This document shows positions 51,245 through 61,230 of a DNA stretch of 64,000 bases, one piece after another. Below the pieces are notes generated by a model, which was given only the letters and a program-made list of their open reading frames with translations, searched no databases and had not been told where the DNA came from. Origin of the DNA: Oscillospiraceae bacterium (GTDB lineage Bacteria; Bacillota; Clostridia; Oscillospirales; Oscillospiraceae); assembly GCA_020025595.1 (NCBI GenBank), contig JAHHRV010000001.1:273688-337687 (forward strand), in the 5' to 3' direction. A program made the translations under genes and the position numbers. Each line of letters begins with the position of its first letter. Within the stretch, counting starts at the first letter, position 1.

Positions 51245-51511
51245 ATGAAAGAGATTTTTCTCCCCACGCTGCACGCTTTTGCAATGGACAATATCTTCAC
51301 AGGCTCCTGTGGCCTGTTCCGCTTCCGGGCAGCCCCCACGGTTGTGATGGCGACACCCAAAGAAGTGAATTTTGAAGAAAGCTCCATTAAGGCTGAATTC
51401 TGGCACGGTTTGCTGTGCTATGAACTCAGTGAAATGGAAGGCGAGCAGGTCTTTCCCATGACAGAGGAAGGTCGTCTGGCCATGAAAGAGTGGCTGGAAT
51501 CCAATATCTGA
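51245..51511 (+). CDS. Hypothetical small protein downstream of pepF
   Basis: 88 residues, beginning 3 bp after the pepF stop. It has no signal peptide or TM helix. Mixed beta and alpha character (FRFRAAPTVVMATPKEVNFEESSIKAEFWHG, then MTEEGRLAMKEWLESN as a C-terminal helix). I do not recognise a family. Codon use matches pepF and the frame ends right before the shared terminator, so it is probably a real gene and co-transcribed. A role connected with peptide turnover is only a guess. Confidence 0.7.
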   Translation: MKEIFLPTLHAFAMDNIFTGSCGLFRFRAAPTVVMATPKEVNFEESSIKAEFWHGLLCYELSEMEGEQVFPMTEEGRLAMKEWLESNI

Positions 51512-51514
51512 ACG

Positions 51515-51545
51515 AAAGGCTCCGGATTACCGGAGCCTTTTTCGT
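51515..51545 (+). terminator. Terminator of the pepF transcript
   Basis: AAAGGCTCCGG, ATTA loop, CCGGAGCCTTT, followed by TTCG. Confidence 0.88.
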
Positions 51546-51562
51546 AAAATGGGAAAATGAAG

Positions 51563-51590
51563 TTGACAATTGTGGGAAATATGCTAGAAT
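51563..51590 (+). promoter_or_regulatory. Promoter of alaS
   Basis: TTGACA, 16 nt, TAGAAT, directly before the T-box leader. Confidence 0.65.
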
Positions 51591-51597
51591 ATTAGTG

Positions 51598-51826
51598 AAT
51601 TAGGCAATGCAATACGGAAAAGAAACAGCTTTGCACTCCATGAGCGAAGAGGGGACGGTGAGAGCCCTCAGGAGACTGCAGACTGTGGGCCACTTCCGTG
51701 CAGTCCGGGATGACCGGAACGGGTGCTCCCGTTACAGAGCAGCTAAGATGTCGGCTCTGCCGATAAATTAGGGTGGTACCGCGATTTTCCTCGCCCCTAA
51801 CACTAGGGTCGGGGTTTATTTTTTTG
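51598..51826 (+). ncRNA. T-box leader of alaS
   Basis: The leader holds the T-box sequence AGGGTGGTACCGCG (51770-51783), which pairs with the acceptor end of uncharged tRNA, and a terminator made of CCTCGCCCCTA and TAGGGTCGGGG followed by TTTATTTTTTT. A long stem I region with AGAG-type loops lies upstream. Uncharged tRNA-Ala should stabilise the antiterminator and turn on alaS. I could not pick the specifier codon by eye. Confidence 0.92.
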
Positions 51827-51858
51827 TCAATTCGAAAAATCTTATGGAGGTAATTCCC

Positions 51859-54498
51859 ATGAATCCCAAGCCTTATGGCGTAAATGAGCTGCGTGAGATG
51901 TTCCTGAGCTTCTTTGAAAGCAAGGGTCACCTGCGTCTGCCCAGCTTTTCTCTGATTCCCCAGAACGATGCTTCTCTGCTGCTGATCAACTCTGGTATGG
52001 CACCCATGAAGCCCTATTTTACCGGCGAGGTAGAGCCTCCCCGTCACCGTGTCTGCACCTGCCAGAAGTGCATCCGTACCGGTGATATTGAAAACATCGG
52101 TAAGACTGCCCGTCACGGCACCTACTTTGAGATGCTGGGCAACTTCTCCTTTGGCGACTACTTCAAGCACGAGGCTATTGCATGGTGCTGGGAGTTCCTG
52201 ACCAAGGTGGTTGGCCTGGATCCCGACCGCCTGTATCCGTCCATCTACGAAAACGATGACGAGGCATTTGAAATCTGGAACAAGGAAATCGGTGTTCCTG
52301 CAGACCATATCTTCCGTTTTGGTAAGGAAGACAACTTCTGGGAGCACGGCTCCGGCCCCTGCGGCCCCTGCTCTGAGGTTTACTACGACCGTGGTGAGAA
52401 GTACGGCTGCCATCAGCCCGGCTGCACCGTCGGCTGCGAGTGCGACCGCTACATGGAAGTCTGGAACAACGTTTTCTCCCAGTTCGACAACGATGGCAAC
52501 GGCAACTACACCGAGCTTGCCCACAAGAACATCGATACCGGCATGGGCCTGGAGCGTCTGGCAGTTGTCTGCCAGGATGTAGACAGCCTGTTTGATGTGG
52601 ACACCGTCATGAACATCACCAACAAGGTGACCGAGCTGACCGGCGCATCCTACGGCATGAGTGAGAAGACCGATGTTTCTCTGCGTGTTATCACCGACCA
52701 CATCCGTGCATCTACCTTCATGATCGCTGATGGCGTTCTGCCTTCCAACGAAGGCCGCGGCTACGTTCTGCGCCGCCTGCTGCGTCGTGCAGCCCGCCAT
52801 GGCAAGCTCCTGGGCGTGAACAGCCCCTTCCTGTATCAGGTTGTGGAAACTGTCATTCAGGAGAACGAAAACCACTACACCTACCTGCGTGAGCGTGCAG
52901 ACTATATCACCAAGGTTGTCCGTGTGGAAGAAGAAAACTTCGCCCGCACCATCGACGGCGGTATGCGTATCTTTGCTGATATGCTCGCTGAGCACAAGGC
53001 AAAGGGCGAAACTGCTTTCTCCGGCGCAGATGCCTTCAAGCTGTATGATACCTATGGATTCCCCATCGACCTGACTGTGGAAATGGTGCAGGATGAGGGA
53101 TTGACTCTGGATACCGATGAGTTCAGCCGTCTGATGCAGGAGCAGAAGGAGCGCGCCCGTGAGGCTCGTAAGGCTCTGGGTGATCTGGCATGGGCAGGCA
53201 TTGACCTGGGTCTGGACAACACTCCCACCGAGTTCGTTGGCTATGATGTGAACAACTGCGAGGCCAAGGTTCTGGCAGTTTGCGTCGGCGAAGAGGTTTC
53301 CGGCAGCATTGCCGGCGGCGAAAGCGGCATCATTGTGCTGAACAAGACCCCCTTCTATGCAGAAATGGGCGGCCAGGTGGCTGACCAGGGTGCAATCCTG
53401 ATCGGCAGCTCCCGCTTTGCTGTTACCGATGTCCAGAAGGACAAGGGCGGCAAGTACCTGCACTACGGCAAGATGGTAAAGGGCTCCATCAAGGTTGACG
53501 ATGTGGTTCTGGCTTCCATCGATGTGGATCGCCGCAAGGCTATCATGCGTGCACACTCTGCAACCCACCTGCTGCAGAAGGCTCTGCAGACCGTTCTGGG
53601 CGACCATGTGCATCAGGCAGGTTCTCTGGTTCTGCCCGACCGCCTGCGTTTTGACTTCACCCACTATTCTGCAGTGACCTCTGAGGAACTGATGAAGATC
53701 GATACCATTGTTCAGAATGCTGTTCTGGAAGGCTATCCCATCAACACCAGAGAGATGAGCATTGAAGAAGCCAAGGCTCAGGGCGCTATGGCTCTGTTCA
53801 GCGAGAAGTACGGCGATGTGGTCCGTGTGGTCAACATGGGCGACTACAGCGTAGAGCTGTGCGGCGGTACTCACCTGGATAACACCGCAAAGATCGGACC
53901 CTTCCGGATCGAGAGCGAAGGCTCTGTTGCTTCCGGCGTCCGCCGTATCGAGGCAATTACCGGTAAGGAGTGCCTGAATGATATGGCCAAGAACCGTGAG
54001 CTGGTTTACGAGGTCTGCGGCTCTCTGAAGACCAAGCCCGCAGAGCTGTCCGAAAAGGTTCAGGCTCAGCTGGACGAGATCAAGGATCTGAAGAAGCTGA
54101 TCGAGCATTACAAGGCAAAGGAAGCCTCCGGAGAGGTTGAGCGTTTCCTGTTCGGTGCTCACACCGTTGGTGATCTGCATGTGCTGACAGTCCATGTTCC
54201 TGATGCTGATGCCAACAAGCTGCGTCAGATGGGCGACATGCTGCGTGATAAGGATCCCAAGGTTGCAGCAGTTCTGGCTGCTGTCAACGGCGAGAAGCTG
54301 ACCTTCCTGGCTGTCTGCGGCAAGGACGCAGTTAAGGCCGGTGTCAAGGCCGGCGACCTGGTCAAGCAGGTCTGCAGCTGCTGCGGCGGTTCCGGCGGCG
54401 GCAAGCCCGACAGTGCAATGGGCGGCGGTAAGGATGTCCTGAAGCTGGACGATGCACTGGCTCAGGTTGACGACTTTGTCGCTTCCAAGCTGCAGTAA
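51859..54498 (+). CDS. alaS: Alanyl-tRNA synthetase
   Basis: A class II synthetase of 879 residues. The start is ATG 51859 with GGAGG 9 nt upstream; an in-frame ATG at 51844 lies within that site. The aminoacylation domain opens with LREMFLSFFESKGHLRLPSF, and the editing domain has HSATHLLQKAL and CGGTHLDNT, both parts of the zinc-bound editing site. A C-terminal DHHA1 domain ends in a glycine-rich CGGSGGGKPDSAMGGG segment. It charges tRNA-Ala and clears mischarged Ser and Gly. It is controlled by the T-box in its leader and ends at a strong terminator. Confidence 0.96.
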   Translation: MNPKPYGVNELREMFLSFFESKGHLRLPSFSLIPQNDASLLLINSGMAPMKPYFTGEVEPPRHRVCTCQKCIRTGDIENIGKTARHGTYFEMLGNFSFGDYFKHEAIAWCWEFLTKVVGLDPDRLYPSIYENDDEAFEIWNKEIGVPADHIFRFGKEDNFWEHGSGPCGPCSEVYYDRGEKYGCHQPGCTVGCECDRYMEVWNNVFSQFDNDGNGNYTELAHKNIDTGMGLERLAVVCQDVDSLFDVDTVMNITNKVTELTGASYGMSEKTDVSLRVITDHIRASTFMIADGVLPSNEGRGYVLRRLLRRAARHGKLLGVNSPFLYQVVETVIQENENHYTYLRERADYITKVVRVEEENFARTIDGGMRIFADMLAEHKAKGETAFSGADAFKLYDTYGFPIDLTVEMVQDEGLTLDTDEFSRLMQEQKERAREARKALGDLAWAGIDLGLDNTPTEFVGYDVNNCEAKVLAVCVGEEVSGSIAGGESGIIVLNKTPFYAEMGGQVADQGAILIGSSRFAVTDVQKDKGGKYLHYGKMVKGSIKVDDVVLASIDVDRRKAIMRAHSATHLLQKALQTVLGDHVHQAGSLVLPDRLRFDFTHYSAVTSEELMKIDTIVQNAVLEGYPINTREMSIEEAKAQGAMALFSEKYGDVVRVVNMGDYSVELCGGTHLDNTAKIGPFRIESEGSVASGVRRIEAITGKECLNDMAKNRELVYEVCGSLKTKPAELSEKVQAQLDEIKDLKKLIEHYKAKEASGEVERFLFGAHTVGDLHVLTVHVPDADANKLRQMGDMLRDKDPKVAAVLAAVNGEKLTFLAVCGKDAVKAGVKAGDLVKQVCSCCGGSGGGKPDSAMGGGKDVLKLDDALAQVDDFVASKLQ

Positions 54499-54524
54499 TT
54501 TCTAAGCAGTAATTTCTAAATTGA

Positions 54525-54554
54525 GGGCGCTGCCGAATCAGGCAGCGCCCTTTT
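54525..54554 (+). terminator. Terminator of alaS
   Basis: GGGCGCTGCC, GAATCA, GGCAGCGCCC, then TTTTG. Its position shows that comEC must start after it. Confidence 0.88.
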
Positions 54555-54565
54555 GTAAAAGGGGG

Positions 54566-56824
54566 GTGGTCATTCTGCGAAAGCTCACATGGTTCACTCT
54601 GGGGTTTGCATTAGCTTGCGCTGCAGGCGCATATCTGTTTCGGGGCACGGCGCTGCTTGTGCTTGTATGTGCGGCACTTTTTGGGGTGACGGCCTTCGGC
54701 TTACTTCAGAAACGATGGTCTGCAATTTCGGCGGTTGCTGTGGTGCTGGCGGGTGTCGTTTTGGGCGGTGTCTGGTTTTATGGATTCGATGCGTGGAGAA
54801 TCGAGCCTGCCAGACAGGTGGATATGACAAGTCAGGAGATCGTTCTTCGTGCAGGTTTCCCATCCTGGGAGACCGAGCGGGGCAGTGTCGTTGACGGAAC
54901 CATCGACCTTGCAGGGCAGAAGTATAAGATTCGCCTGTATATGAACGGTAACTGCCGGCTGAATCCAGGGGATATCGTCAAGACCACGGCAAAGCTCCGG
55001 CTGACAGATGAGGGCGGTTCCAGAGAGCCGACCTATCACCGGACAAACGGAATTCTGCTGCTGGGGTATCAAGACGGTGATATCATTATCGAGCAGGGTA
55101 AACCCGGATTCCGGGATTTGCCGGGGATTCTGCGACAGAAAAGCCTTGATACCATTGACCGGTTTATTCCCGGGGAAGCGGCTGGTTTTGCAAAAGCGCT
55201 GCTGCTGAGCGACAGATCTGACATGAGTTATTTGCACAGCAGCCAATTCAGTGTCACGGGAATCAGCCATATTGTGGCGGTTTCCGGCCTGCATGTGACG
55301 ATACTGTTTACGCTGATTTACTATTTTGCGGGGAAGCGCCGATATCTGACGGCTCTTATCGGAATTCCCGGTGTGGTTTTGTTTGCGGCAATGGCGGGCT
55401 TTGCCCCGTCGGTGACTCGGGCTTCCATCATGCAGATTCTTTTTATGCTGGCGCTGATGCTCAATCGGGAATATGACGCGCCTACTGCCCTCAGCTTTTC
55501 TGCGCTGGCAATGCTGGTATGGAATCCTCTGGTGATTGCTGCGGTGGGATTTCAGCTTTCGGTAGGTGCAGTTGCGGGAATTTTCCTCTTTTCCGGGAAA
55601 ATCCGAAACTGGCTCAGCAGATTGATTCTGGCGGGGAAAAAGAAATCCGTATACCACAAAATTCGCAGCTGGATGATTGGTTGCATCAGTGTGACACTGA
55701 GCGCCAACATCATCACGCTGCCGTTGATTGCGGTGTATTTCGGAACCGTCAGTCTGGTGGCGCCCATAACCAATTTGTTTGTGATTCCAGTGGTCAGCTG
55801 TATTTTCTATGGGACCGCGCTGGTGTGCCTGCTGGGCAATCTGTTGCCTGTCGCAGCCGGTGTACTGGGCTGGGCGGTGTCGCTGCTGATTCGCTATGTG
55901 TTTGCTGTGACCGATGTTCTGGCGAGCTTTCCTCTGGCGGCGGTGTACACCAGAAGCATCTACATCGTGTTCTGGCTGGTGTTTTGCTACTGTATTTTAG
56001 CAATTTTGCTGTGTTCGAAGAAAAGAAATCCTGCACTCGGGATTACGCTTTGTACAGCTGCTCTGGCAATTGCGATTACAGCATCTTATGCAGAGGTAAG
56101 GCATGACAATTACCGGGTTACGGCGCTGGATATTGGCCAGGGTCAGTGCGTTCTGCTGCAATGCAACGGGGAAACCTATATGGTGGACTGCGGCGGCAGT
56201 TACGGCAAGGATGCAGGCGACTATGCAGCCAGGACGCTTCTGAGTCAGGGAATCTTTCACATTGACGGATTGATTCTGACCCACTATGACGAAGACCATA
56301 TCGGCGGTGCCGAATACCTTGCCCAGCGAATCGATATCGGGACGGTTTATCTTCCGGACACGGACGGAATGGATGCGTTTCAGCAACGACTCCGTCAGGT
56401 TCGGGAAAACATGAACTTCTGTCCCATCAACCGGGATATGGAACTTGCCGTCGGAGAAGGAAAAATCACCATTTTCAAGCCGGAACAGGCAGGCACCAGC
56501 AATGACAGCGGTGCTGCGGTATTGTTTCAAAGGGAAAAATATGATACACTGATAACCGGCGATATGAGCATGGTGAAAGAGCGCCAGCTGATTCGTGAAA
56601 GGGAGCTTCCGGACTGCGAGGTGCTGGTGGTAGGCCATCACGGCTCCAAAAGCTCTACATCAGAAGAACTGCTGTATGTGATTGCCCCGGATGTGGCAAT
56701 GATTTCAGCAGGATTACATAATACCCATGGTCATCCCAGTGAAGAGGTCCTTTCCAGACTCTTGGCTTATGGATGTCAGATTCTCAGGACGGATCTCATG
56801 GGGGATATTATTTACAGGGGGTGA
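54566..56824 (+). CDS. comEC: ComEC/Rec2 DNA-uptake channel
   Basis: About 752 residues. An N-terminal TM and DUF4131 region is followed by the Competence membrane domain (GISHIVAVSGLHVTILFTLI and following helices to about residue 500), and a metallo-beta-lactamase domain from about 515 to the end with LDIGQGQC, DCGGSYGK, LTHYDEDHIGG and VGHHGSKSST. ComEC moves single-stranded DNA across the membrane; the C-terminal part may be a nuclease. A frame begins at 54521, but the alaS terminator lies across it, so I prefer the GTG at 54566. No comEA is next to it. holA follows after 6 bp. Confidence 0.88.
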   Translation: MVILRKLTWFTLGFALACAAGAYLFRGTALLVLVCAALFGVTAFGLLQKRWSAISAVAVVLAGVVLGGVWFYGFDAWRIEPARQVDMTSQEIVLRAGFPSWETERGSVVDGTIDLAGQKYKIRLYMNGNCRLNPGDIVKTTAKLRLTDEGGSREPTYHRTNGILLLGYQDGDIIIEQGKPGFRDLPGILRQKSLDTIDRFIPGEAAGFAKALLLSDRSDMSYLHSSQFSVTGISHIVAVSGLHVTILFTLIYYFAGKRRYLTALIGIPGVVLFAAMAGFAPSVTRASIMQILFMLALMLNREYDAPTALSFSALAMLVWNPLVIAAVGFQLSVGAVAGIFLFSGKIRNWLSRLILAGKKKSVYHKIRSWMIGCISVTLSANIITLPLIAVYFGTVSLVAPITNLFVIPVVSCIFYGTALVCLLGNLLPVAAGVLGWAVSLLIRYVFAVTDVLASFPLAAVYTRSIYIVFWLVFCYCILAILLCSKKRNPALGITLCTAALAIAITASYAEVRHDNYRVTALDIGQGQCVLLQCNGETYMVDCGGSYGKDAGDYAARTLLSQGIFHIDGLILTHYDEDHIGGAEYLAQRIDIGTVYLPDTDGMDAFQQRLRQVRENMNFCPINRDMELAVGEGKITIFKPEQAGTSNDSGAAVLFQREKYDTLITGDMSMVKERQLIRERELPDCEVLVVGHHGSKSSTSEELLYVIAPDVAMISAGLHNTHGHPSEEVLSRLLAYGCQILRTDLMGDIIYRG

Positions 56825-56830
56825 GTTTGG

Positions 56831-57877
56831 GTGGCAAAACAGGAAATGAAAACAGACGAACTGGCTCGGCTGAAGCAGGCCATTCGAAATAAAAATCTGG
56901 AGCGGCTGTATTTTCTCCATGGAGAGGAAGTCTACCTGCTTCAGTACTATCTCGGCGAAATGCGCAAGAAGTCCATCGACGAGCTGACGCAGGACTTTAA
57001 TGCCCACCGTTTCACTCAGGAAACCTTCAGCGTTCAGGCTTTTGCCGACGCGGTTGAGGCTCTGCCGATGATGGCGGAAAAGACATTTGTTCAGGTGGAT
57101 GAGATCGACCTGTTTAAAATGAACGAGGCAGACCGGGAAAAAATGATCGAGGTATTGTCGGATATCCCCGAATACTGCACTGTGGTGTTTACCTATGAAA
57201 TTGTTCCGTGGAAGCCGGACAAGCGCCAGAAAAAGCTCTGGGATGCGGTAAGCAAGCACGGAACCATCGTAGAATTTGCCAAGCAGAGCCAGCGGGAGCT
57301 GGTGACCTGGATCGGTCGGCATTTTGCATCCTACGGCAAGCGTATTTCCGGCGATCTGTGCGTGTACCTGATCGACATCACCGGCGGAACCATGACGGCG
57401 CTGCAGGGAGAAATCAAGAAGATCGCAGCCTATTCCGGTGCCGACGAAATCTGCAAAGCGGATATTGATGCGGTGACAGAGCCGGTCCTCGATGCGGTGG
57501 TTTTCCAGATGACGGATTTGCTGGGCAGCGGCCAGTACGGTGCGGCGCTGAACAAGCTGCAGCAGCTGTTCAAAATGCAGCAGGAGCCGATTGCAATTCT
57601 GGGTGCAGTGGGCAGCCATTTCCGCAGGATTTCCACGGCCAGAACGCTGATGGATGCAGGAAAAAATGCAGATGCACTGATGCATCTGACGGGAATGAAG
57701 GATTACCCGGCCCGAAAAACCATGTCTGCGGCCCACAAATTCTCCTCTCGTTTCTGCCGCAGGGCATCGGAGCTGATTCTGGAAACCGACTATAAGATGA
57801 AGACATCCTTCGACGAACAGGAGCGGCTGCTGGAGCTTCTGATTTTGCAGCTGGCGCAGGAGGCACGAAATGGTTAA
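56831..57877 (+). CDS. holA: DNA polymerase III delta subunit
   Basis: 348 residues matching HolA throughout: RLYFLHGEEVYLLQYYLGEM at the start, a nucleotide-binding-like domain, and the C-terminal collar with IAILGAVGSHFRRISTARTL and LELLILQLAQEA. HolA opens the beta clamp in the clamp-loader complex. The start is GTG with AGGGGGTGAG in the end of comEC. It overlaps rnmV by 8 nt. The comEC-holA order is widely conserved in Firmicutes. Confidence 0.93.
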   Translation: MAKQEMKTDELARLKQAIRNKNLERLYFLHGEEVYLLQYYLGEMRKKSIDELTQDFNAHRFTQETFSVQAFADAVEALPMMAEKTFVQVDEIDLFKMNEADREKMIEVLSDIPEYCTVVFTYEIVPWKPDKRQKKLWDAVSKHGTIVEFAKQSQRELVTWIGRHFASYGKRISGDLCVYLIDITGGTMTALQGEIKKIAAYSGADEICKADIDAVTEPVLDAVVFQMTDLLGSGQYGAALNKLQQLFKMQQEPIAILGAVGSHFRRISTARTLMDAGKNADALMHLTGMKDYPARKTMSAAHKFSSRFCRRASELILETDYKMKTSFDEQERLLELLILQLAQEARNG

Positions 57878-58463
57878 AATCAAAGAAGCCATCGTGGTCG
57901 AGGGAAGATACGATAAAAACACCCTGTCGCAGATCGTGGATGCGCCGATTCTGGAAACCTCCGGATTCGGAATCATGAAGGACAAACAAAACTTGAATCT
58001 TCTGCGGCGGGTGGCAAAGACCCGGGGCCTGATCGTTTTTACGGACTCTGACGGAGCAGGCTTTGTGATCCGCAATTTTCTGAAGAGCGCGATTCCGCCC
58101 CAGTATATCAAGCACGCCTACATCCCCGATATTTATGGCAAGGAAAAGCGAAAATCTGCCCCCGGCAAGGAAGGAAAGCTGGGCGTGGAGGGAATGACGC
58201 CGGAAGTGATTCTTGACTCCCTGCGCCGTGCCGGAGCGACCATAGAAGGGGAGAGCGCAGCTCGCTCCTATCAGGAAATTACAAAGCAGGATCTGTTTGC
58301 GCTGGGGCTGTCCGGCTGTGCCGGCAGCGACCAAAGGCGAAAATCCCTGATGAAGAAACTGAATCTGCCGGAGCATATGAGTGCCAATGCACTGCTCCAG
58401 GCGTTAAACTTATTATACAGCTTAGACGAATTGAAAAAGATGATGGAGCAAATCGATGATTGA
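57870..58463 (+). CDS. rnmV: Ribonuclease M5-like toprim protein
   Basis: 197 residues with an N-terminal toprim domain: AIVVEGRYD (catalytic Glu) and IVFTDSDGAG (DxD metal site). The remainder, including FALGLSGCAGSDQRRKSLMKKLNLP, matches RNase M5, which matures 5S rRNA in Firmicutes. rnmV usually sits beside ksgA, so its place between holA and an ABC-F gene is less common. Its ATG overlaps holA and its stop overlaps the ABC-F start, indicating coupled translation. Confidence 0.88.
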   Translation: MVKIKEAIVVEGRYDKNTLSQIVDAPILETSGFGIMKDKQNLNLLRRVAKTRGLIVFTDSDGAGFVIRNFLKSAIPPQYIKHAYIPDIYGKEKRKSAPGKEGKLGVEGMTPEVILDSLRRAGATIEGESAARSYQEITKQDLFALGLSGCAGSDQRRKSLMKKLNLPEHMSANALLQALNLLYSLDELKKMMEQIDD

Positions 58464-60324
58464 TATTCAGGTTAAAAACTTAATAAAATTCTTCGTCATC
58501 GGTGAAAACCTGTTGGACGGTCTGTCTTTCGACATACAAGAGGGAGAACGAGTGGCGATTTTGGGCCGAAACGGCTGCGGAAAAACCACGCTGTTCAAAA
58601 TCCTGACGGGAGAGATGGAGTATGACGACGGCGAAGTATATGTAAATCCAAACAAAAAACTGGGACTGATTTCCCAGATTCCCAAATTCCCAGAGGGCTA
58701 CACCGTGGAAGATGTGCTGCGCAGTGCCTTCCGGGAGCTGTACAGCATCCGTAAGAAGATGCAGCAGCTGGAAGGCGAGATGGCCTCCGGTGACGATTCT
58801 GTTCTGCGCCAGTACGATGACCTGTCCAACCGGTTTTACACCGGCGGCGGATATGAAATCGATGTGGAGATCGACAAGGTCTGCAACGGCCTGGGCATTA
58901 CCCCGGAACAGCGCCAGCAGGAGTTTGACAGCCTTTCCGGCGGCGAAAAGACCCGGATGAACCTTGCCCGCCTGCTGCTGGAAAAGACGGATATCCTGCT
59001 GCTGGACGAGCCTACCAACCATTTGGATCTGCGCAGTGTGGAGTGGCTGGAAGAATACATCCGCACCTTTAAGGGGACTGTGCTTGCTATTTCCCATGAC
59101 CGATTCTTCCTGGATCAGGTGGCAGAGCGCATTATTGAAATCTCCGATGGTCACGCAGAGTTTTATTCCGGCAACTATTCGTTTTACATTGATGAAAAGC
59201 AGGCTCGGTTCAATCTGCAGCTGAAGCAGTACGAGCAGGAGCAGGCAAAGCTCAAGCAGCTGGGCTACACCATGGAGCGTATGAAGGGCTGGGGCATCAA
59301 CAACCGTACCCTGTACCGCAGAGCCATGTCCATCCAGCACCGTATGGACCGCATTGAGAAAACGAAGCGTCCCACCAAGGACAAAACTATGAAAGCAACC
59401 TTCGGCGAAAAGGGCTTTTCCGGCGATGTGGTGTTTACCGTCAAAAACATGGAAAAGCACTTCGGTCAGCGGCAGCTGTTCTCTGATATCAACCTTCGGG
59501 TAGAGGGCGGAGAACGCATTGCGCTGTTGGGTGACAACGGCACCGGAAAATCCACTTTTATCAAGTGTTTGCTTGGCGATGAGGATTTTACCGGTAAAAT
59601 CCAGTTTGGACCTACGGTAAAATGGGGATACCTTCCTCAGATCATCCATTTTGACCATCCGGAGCGCACACTCTACGATACCATGCTGTATGAAAAGAAC
59701 TGCTCTCCTCAGATGGCTCGTGACCGTCTGGGCGCATTTCTGTTTTCCGGTGACGACGTGTTCAAGACCGTCGGAAACCTCTCTGGCGGCGAGCAGTCCC
59801 GTCTGAGACTGTGTATGCTGATGGATGAGAAGATCAACCTGCTGATTCTCGACGAGCCCACCAACCACCTGGACATTGCATCCAGAGAATGGGTGGAAGC
59901 AGCCATCGAAGAATTTGAAGGCGTGCTGCTGTTTGTCTCCCATGACCGGTATTTTATTGAGAAGTTTGCTGAGCGGATCTGGGAGCTGGAGGACGGCACC
60001 ATCAAGGATTATCCCTGCGGCTATGCAAAATACCGTTCCATGAAGGAGTTTGAAAAAATCTCCAAGGTTGCTCCTGCAGCACCGGTCAAAGAGAAAAAGG
60101 AAAAGCCCAAGGGCGGTACGAAGGATGCAGAAAAGCTGGTTCGCCGTCTGGAGCGGGAAATCGAAAAGCAGGAGCAGGTGGTTGCGGAGTTTGATCCGCT
60201 GATCGATGCAGCTGCAGCGGATTATCAGGAGCTGACCCGGCTACTGGAAGAAAAGGAAGCAGCGGAAATGGCACTGATGGAGCTGATGGAGCAGTGGGAA
60301 GAGGCCAGTGCTGCCATCGAATAA
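58456..60324 (+). CDS. ABC-F family ATPase
   Basis: 622 residues with two ABC domains and no TM helices: LGRNGCGKTTLF, LSGGEKTRMNLARLL, LDEPTNHLD; then LGDNGTGKSTFI, LSGGEQSRLRLCML, LDEPTNHLD. A charged linker of about 80 residues (RMKGWGINNRTLYRRAMSIQHR) joins them, and a C-terminal coiled coil of about 60 residues closes the protein. ABC-F proteins act on ribosomes, either as translation factors of the Uup/EttA group or as antibiotic protection factors. The general length favours a housekeeping role. It overlaps rnmV by 8 nt. Confidence 0.92.
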   Translation: MIDIQVKNLIKFFVIGENLLDGLSFDIQEGERVAILGRNGCGKTTLFKILTGEMEYDDGEVYVNPNKKLGLISQIPKFPEGYTVEDVLRSAFRELYSIRKKMQQLEGEMASGDDSVLRQYDDLSNRFYTGGGYEIDVEIDKVCNGLGITPEQRQQEFDSLSGGEKTRMNLARLLLEKTDILLLDEPTNHLDLRSVEWLEEYIRTFKGTVLAISHDRFFLDQVAERIIEISDGHAEFYSGNYSFYIDEKQARFNLQLKQYEQEQAKLKQLGYTMERMKGWGINNRTLYRRAMSIQHRMDRIEKTKRPTKDKTMKATFGEKGFSGDVVFTVKNMEKHFGQRQLFSDINLRVEGGERIALLGDNGTGKSTFIKCLLGDEDFTGKIQFGPTVKWGYLPQIIHFDHPERTLYDTMLYEKNCSPQMARDRLGAFLFSGDDVFKTVGNLSGGEQSRLRLCMLMDEKINLLILDEPTNHLDIASREWVEAAIEEFEGVLLFVSHDRYFIEKFAERIWELEDGTIKDYPCGYAKYRSMKEFEKISKVAPAAPVKEKKEKPKGGTKDAEKLVRRLEREIEKQEQVVAEFDPLIDAAAADYQELTRLLEEKEAAEMALMELMEQWEEASAAIE

Positions 60325-60330
60325 TATCGG

Positions 60331-60359
60331 TTGACAGCCTTGGGTGGTTGTCCTATAAT
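60331..60359 (+). promoter_or_regulatory. Consensus promoter of the Mrp gene
   Basis: TTGACA, 17 nt, TATAAT: a perfect sigma-A promoter starting 6 bp after the ABC-F stop. Confidence 0.85.
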
Positions 60360-60403
60360 ATGTTAAGAAAATAGTCGGATTACCGACATAAGGAGCGTTG
60401 TAA

Positions 60404-61228
60404 ATGAGTTCTTGTAATGGAAACTGTTCTTCTTGTTCCAGCTCTGACTGCGGCGATCGTACCGCAGAAAGCCTGCTGGCAAAGTTGAACCCCCATTCCA
60501 GTGTAAAAAAAGTCATTGCCGTTGTTTCCGGCAAAGGCGGCGTAGGTAAGAGCACTGTGACATCCATGCTGGCTGTTGCGATGGCTCGCAAGGGTAAGCG
60601 CGTGGGTGTGCTGGACGCCGATATCACCGGCCCCTCTGCACCGAAGGCTTTCGGTGTGTCTGAATGTCAGGGTGCCGATCAGGACGGCCTGTATCCTGCC
60701 CTGACCCGCAGCGGCATTCAGGTGATGTCCATCAACCTGCTGCTGGACAACCCCGGTGATCCCGTTCTGTGGCGTGGCCCTGTTATCGCAGGCGCTGTAA
60801 AGCAGTTCTGGACCGATGTGATCTGGGAAGATGTGGACTATATGTTCGTTGATATGCCTCCCGGAACCGGCGATGTGCCCCTGACCGTCTTCCAGAGCCT
60901 GCCTATTGACGGCATTGTCATTGTTACCAGCCCTCAGGATCTGGTGTCCATGATCGTTGCCAAGGCTGTGAAGATGGCTAATATGATGAACATCCCTGTG
61001 CTGGGCATGGTAGAAAACTACAGCTATCTGGAATGTCCTGACTGCGGCAAGAAGATCAATGTATTCGGTAAGAGCCATGTGGACGAGGCTGCAAAGGAAT
61101 TCAACCTGCCTGTTCTGGCCCGTCTGCCTATTGATCCCGCCGTTGCAGAGGCTTACGATGCCGGTCTGATGGAAACCGTTCCCACCGAGAACGTTTCCGG
61201 TGTGATCGAGGCAATCGAAAAGGTATAA
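60404..61228 (+). CDS. Mrp/NBP35 family Fe-S cluster carrier ATPase
   Basis: 274 residues. The deviant Walker A VVSGKGGVGKSTVTSML lies near residue 40-55, with VLDADITGPS and DMPPGTGDVPLT following. The extreme N-terminus has a Cys-rich stretch (CNGNCSSCSSSDC) as in NBP35-type carriers, and the late CPDCGKK forms the bridging Cys pair for a 4Fe-4S cluster at the dimer face. It likely delivers Fe-S clusters to apoproteins such as the QueG-like and OYE-type proteins here. GGAG lies before the ATG. Confidence 0.92.
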   Translation: MSSCNGNCSSCSSSDCGDRTAESLLAKLNPHSSVKKVIAVVSGKGGVGKSTVTSMLAVAMARKGKRVGVLDADITGPSAPKAFGVSECQGADQDGLYPALTRSGIQVMSINLLLDNPGDPVLWRGPVIAGAVKQFWTDVIWEDVDYMFVDMPPGTGDVPLTVFQSLPIDGIVIVTSPQDLVSMIVAKAVKMANMMNIPVLGMVENYSYLECPDCGKKINVFGKSHVDEAAKEFNLPVLARLPIDPAVAEAYDAGLMETVPTENVSGVIEAIEKV

Positions 61229-61230
61229 TG